This document shows positions 5,067 to 5,516 of a stretch of DNA of 5,516 nt, in pieces. Each line of letters opens with the position of its first letter. Position 1 is the first letter of the stretch. Both the position numbers and the translations under genes were made by a program. The stretch covers positions 1 to 5,516 of the forward strand of contig SFMO01000136.1 in assembly GCA_004554385.1 (NCBI GenBank), in the 5' to 3' direction. The stretch is from Ruminococcus flavefaciens (GTDB lineage Bacteria > Bacillota > Clostridia > Oscillospirales > Ruminococcaceae). The notes under the pieces were generated by a model, which worked only from the letters and a program-made list of their open reading frames with translations, was not told where the DNA came from and made no database searches.

Positions 5067-5084
5067 TGCAACTTGTGATATAAT
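5056..5084 (+). promoter_or_regulatory. Strong promoter of the T-box transcript
   Basis: TTGACA (5056-5061), a 17-base spacer and TATAAT (5079-5084) are both perfect consensus hexamers, with TG one base ahead of the -10 (TGATATAAT). The transcript should start near 5091, just before the first T-box helix. Confidence 0.95.
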
Positions 5085-5090
5085 GCAAAT

Positions 5091-5386
5091 CGTAACAGAA
5101 AAGCTATGACGAAGAATAGTCAGGGCGAAAGCATTCCAGAGAACTGATGGTTGGTGCGAATCAGTAATGCCGGAACCTGTACTTCTCCCTTCTGAGCTGG
5201 AACTCCCAAAGGTTCAAACACCCAGTAGACGGTTCCCGTGAATGCTGCGTTAGTGCATAGAAGTTGATAGACTTCGAAGAGGTGGCGGATTTTTATATCC
5301 GCAATTTGAGTGGTACCGCGAGTGCAAAACTGATTTTTACACCCGTCTCAAAGCAGCAAAAGGCTTTGAAACGGGTGTTTTATTTT
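5091..5386 (+). ncRNA. T-box leader, probably sensing tRNA-Leu
   Basis: T-box leaders pair with a specific uncharged tRNA and let transcription continue when its amino acid is scarce. Seen here: a lower Stem I helix AGCT 5102-5105/5195-5198 with GAAG 5111-5114/CTTC 5189-5192, an upper helix GCATT 5131-5135/AATGC 5166-5170, and an apical CTGAT/ATCAG hairpin with the typical GGTTGGTG loop. Stem III is GCGGAT 5285-5290/ATCCGC 5297-5302. The T-box proper, AGTGGTACCGCG, lies at 5309-5320. In the antiterminator TTTGAG (5305-5310) pairs with CTCAAA (5347-5352), leaving TGGTACC bulged. TGGT demands a tRNA with discriminator A. The internal loop 5180-5188 (TACTTCTCC) should hold the specifier; CTC (5185-5187) or CTT would mean Leu, but TTC (Phe), TAC (Tyr) or ACT (Thr) are not excluded. 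Confidence 0.93.
5339..5386 (+). terminator. T-box-controlled intrinsic terminator
   Basis: ACACCCGT (5339-5346) pairs with ACGGGTGT (5371-5378) and, after one C-A mismatch, TCAAAGC pairs with GCTTTGA, followed by TTTTATTTT. The upstream arm includes CTCAAA, which is also the antiterminator partner, so the two folds are mutually exclusive. The next 77 bases to the gene start hold only a CCCCGGGG palindrome (5394-5401) and the ribosome binding site. Confidence 0.95.
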
Positions 5387-5463
5387 GCCCTATCCCCGGG
5401 GTCAAGTAAATTCTGTGCATTATAGCCTACTGTTGAGTAATTACCGGAAAAGGAGTAATATTT

Positions 5464-5516
5464 ATGATGGATTCAAGCAAATACCGGCCGGGATATTTCC
5501 CTGTCGACCGAAAGTA
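5464..5516 (+). CDS. leuA: N-terminus of a T-box-regulated gene, tentatively 2-isopropylmalate synthase
   Basis: Only 17 full codons are present: MMDSSKYRPGYFPVDRK. AAAAGGAG ends 8 bases before the first ATG and 11 before the second, so 5464 is preferred. The KYRPGYF...DRK pattern recalls the start of LeuA proteins of clostridia (KY-x-P...DR, ahead of the catalytic LRDGNQ region, which is outside the window). LeuA condenses acetyl-CoA with 2-oxoisovalerate, the first committed step of leucine synthesis. Control by a T-box with an A-discriminator bulge and possible CTC specifier fits. The name rests on few residues plus context; another amino-acid synthesis or aminoacyl-tRNA synthetase gene remains possible. 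The real gene is certain; the identity is not. Confidence 0.55.
   Translation, partial: MMDSSKYRPGYFPVDRK

Noticed and set aside
5394..5401. CCCCGGGG palindrome between the T-box terminator and the gene
   Set aside because: It is too short and isolated to claim a function.

Overview
The window looks like chromosomal DNA of a low-to-moderate-GC Gram-positive anaerobe, most likely a Ruminococcus or close relative (Oscillospiraceae). The grounds are AAGGAG-type ribosome binding sites, consensus sigma-A promoters with 17-base spacers, a Firmicutes T-box leader, a BspA/DUF285-type secreted repeat protein whose tail resembles one I associate with Ruminococcus secreted proteins, and a Ser/Thr-rich lipoprotein. 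The genus is an inference from style, not a match to a known genome.

Layout, right to left on the minus strand. A strong promoter (4760-4788) and a structured leader of about 120 bases drive a 739-residue secreted protein with fourteen 26-residue BspA/DUF285 repeats (2412-4631). Its stop codon overlaps the start of an untracked 32-residue peptide gene (2314-2412, TAATG junction). A clear intrinsic terminator (2278-2308) ends this two-gene unit. Next comes a non-coding stretch holding two near-identical copies of a roughly 63-bp module, about 94 bp apart, each carrying a promoter-like -35/-10 pair. The copy nearer the gene drives a small lipoprotein (1711-2085). Then follow a 38-residue ORF (1513-1629) whose stop overlaps the start of a MATE-family efflux transporter (143-1516; ATGA junction), and a nested inverted repeat with an internal -10 box (24-87). 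The first five codons of another minus-strand gene run off the left edge.

On the plus strand, divergent from the secreted-protein gene, a near-perfect promoter (5056-5084) with a 15-bp palindrome over its -35 box starts a T-box leader (about 5091-5386). That leader ends in a terminator/antiterminator switch. Downstream, 17 codons of a gene remain before the right edge; I read them tentatively as leuA (2-isopropylmalate synthase). The T-box bulge (TGGT) fits a tRNA with discriminator A, such as tRNA-Leu.

Functionally the window mixes surface/envelope genes (repeat protein, lipoprotein, transporter) with the edge of an amino-acid biosynthesis unit. The points most worth a second look are the two tiny, translationally coupled ORFs, the duplicated promoter module, and the palindrome over the promoter of the T-box transcript. 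I saw no CRISPR array, tRNA, rRNA, transposase or phage gene.
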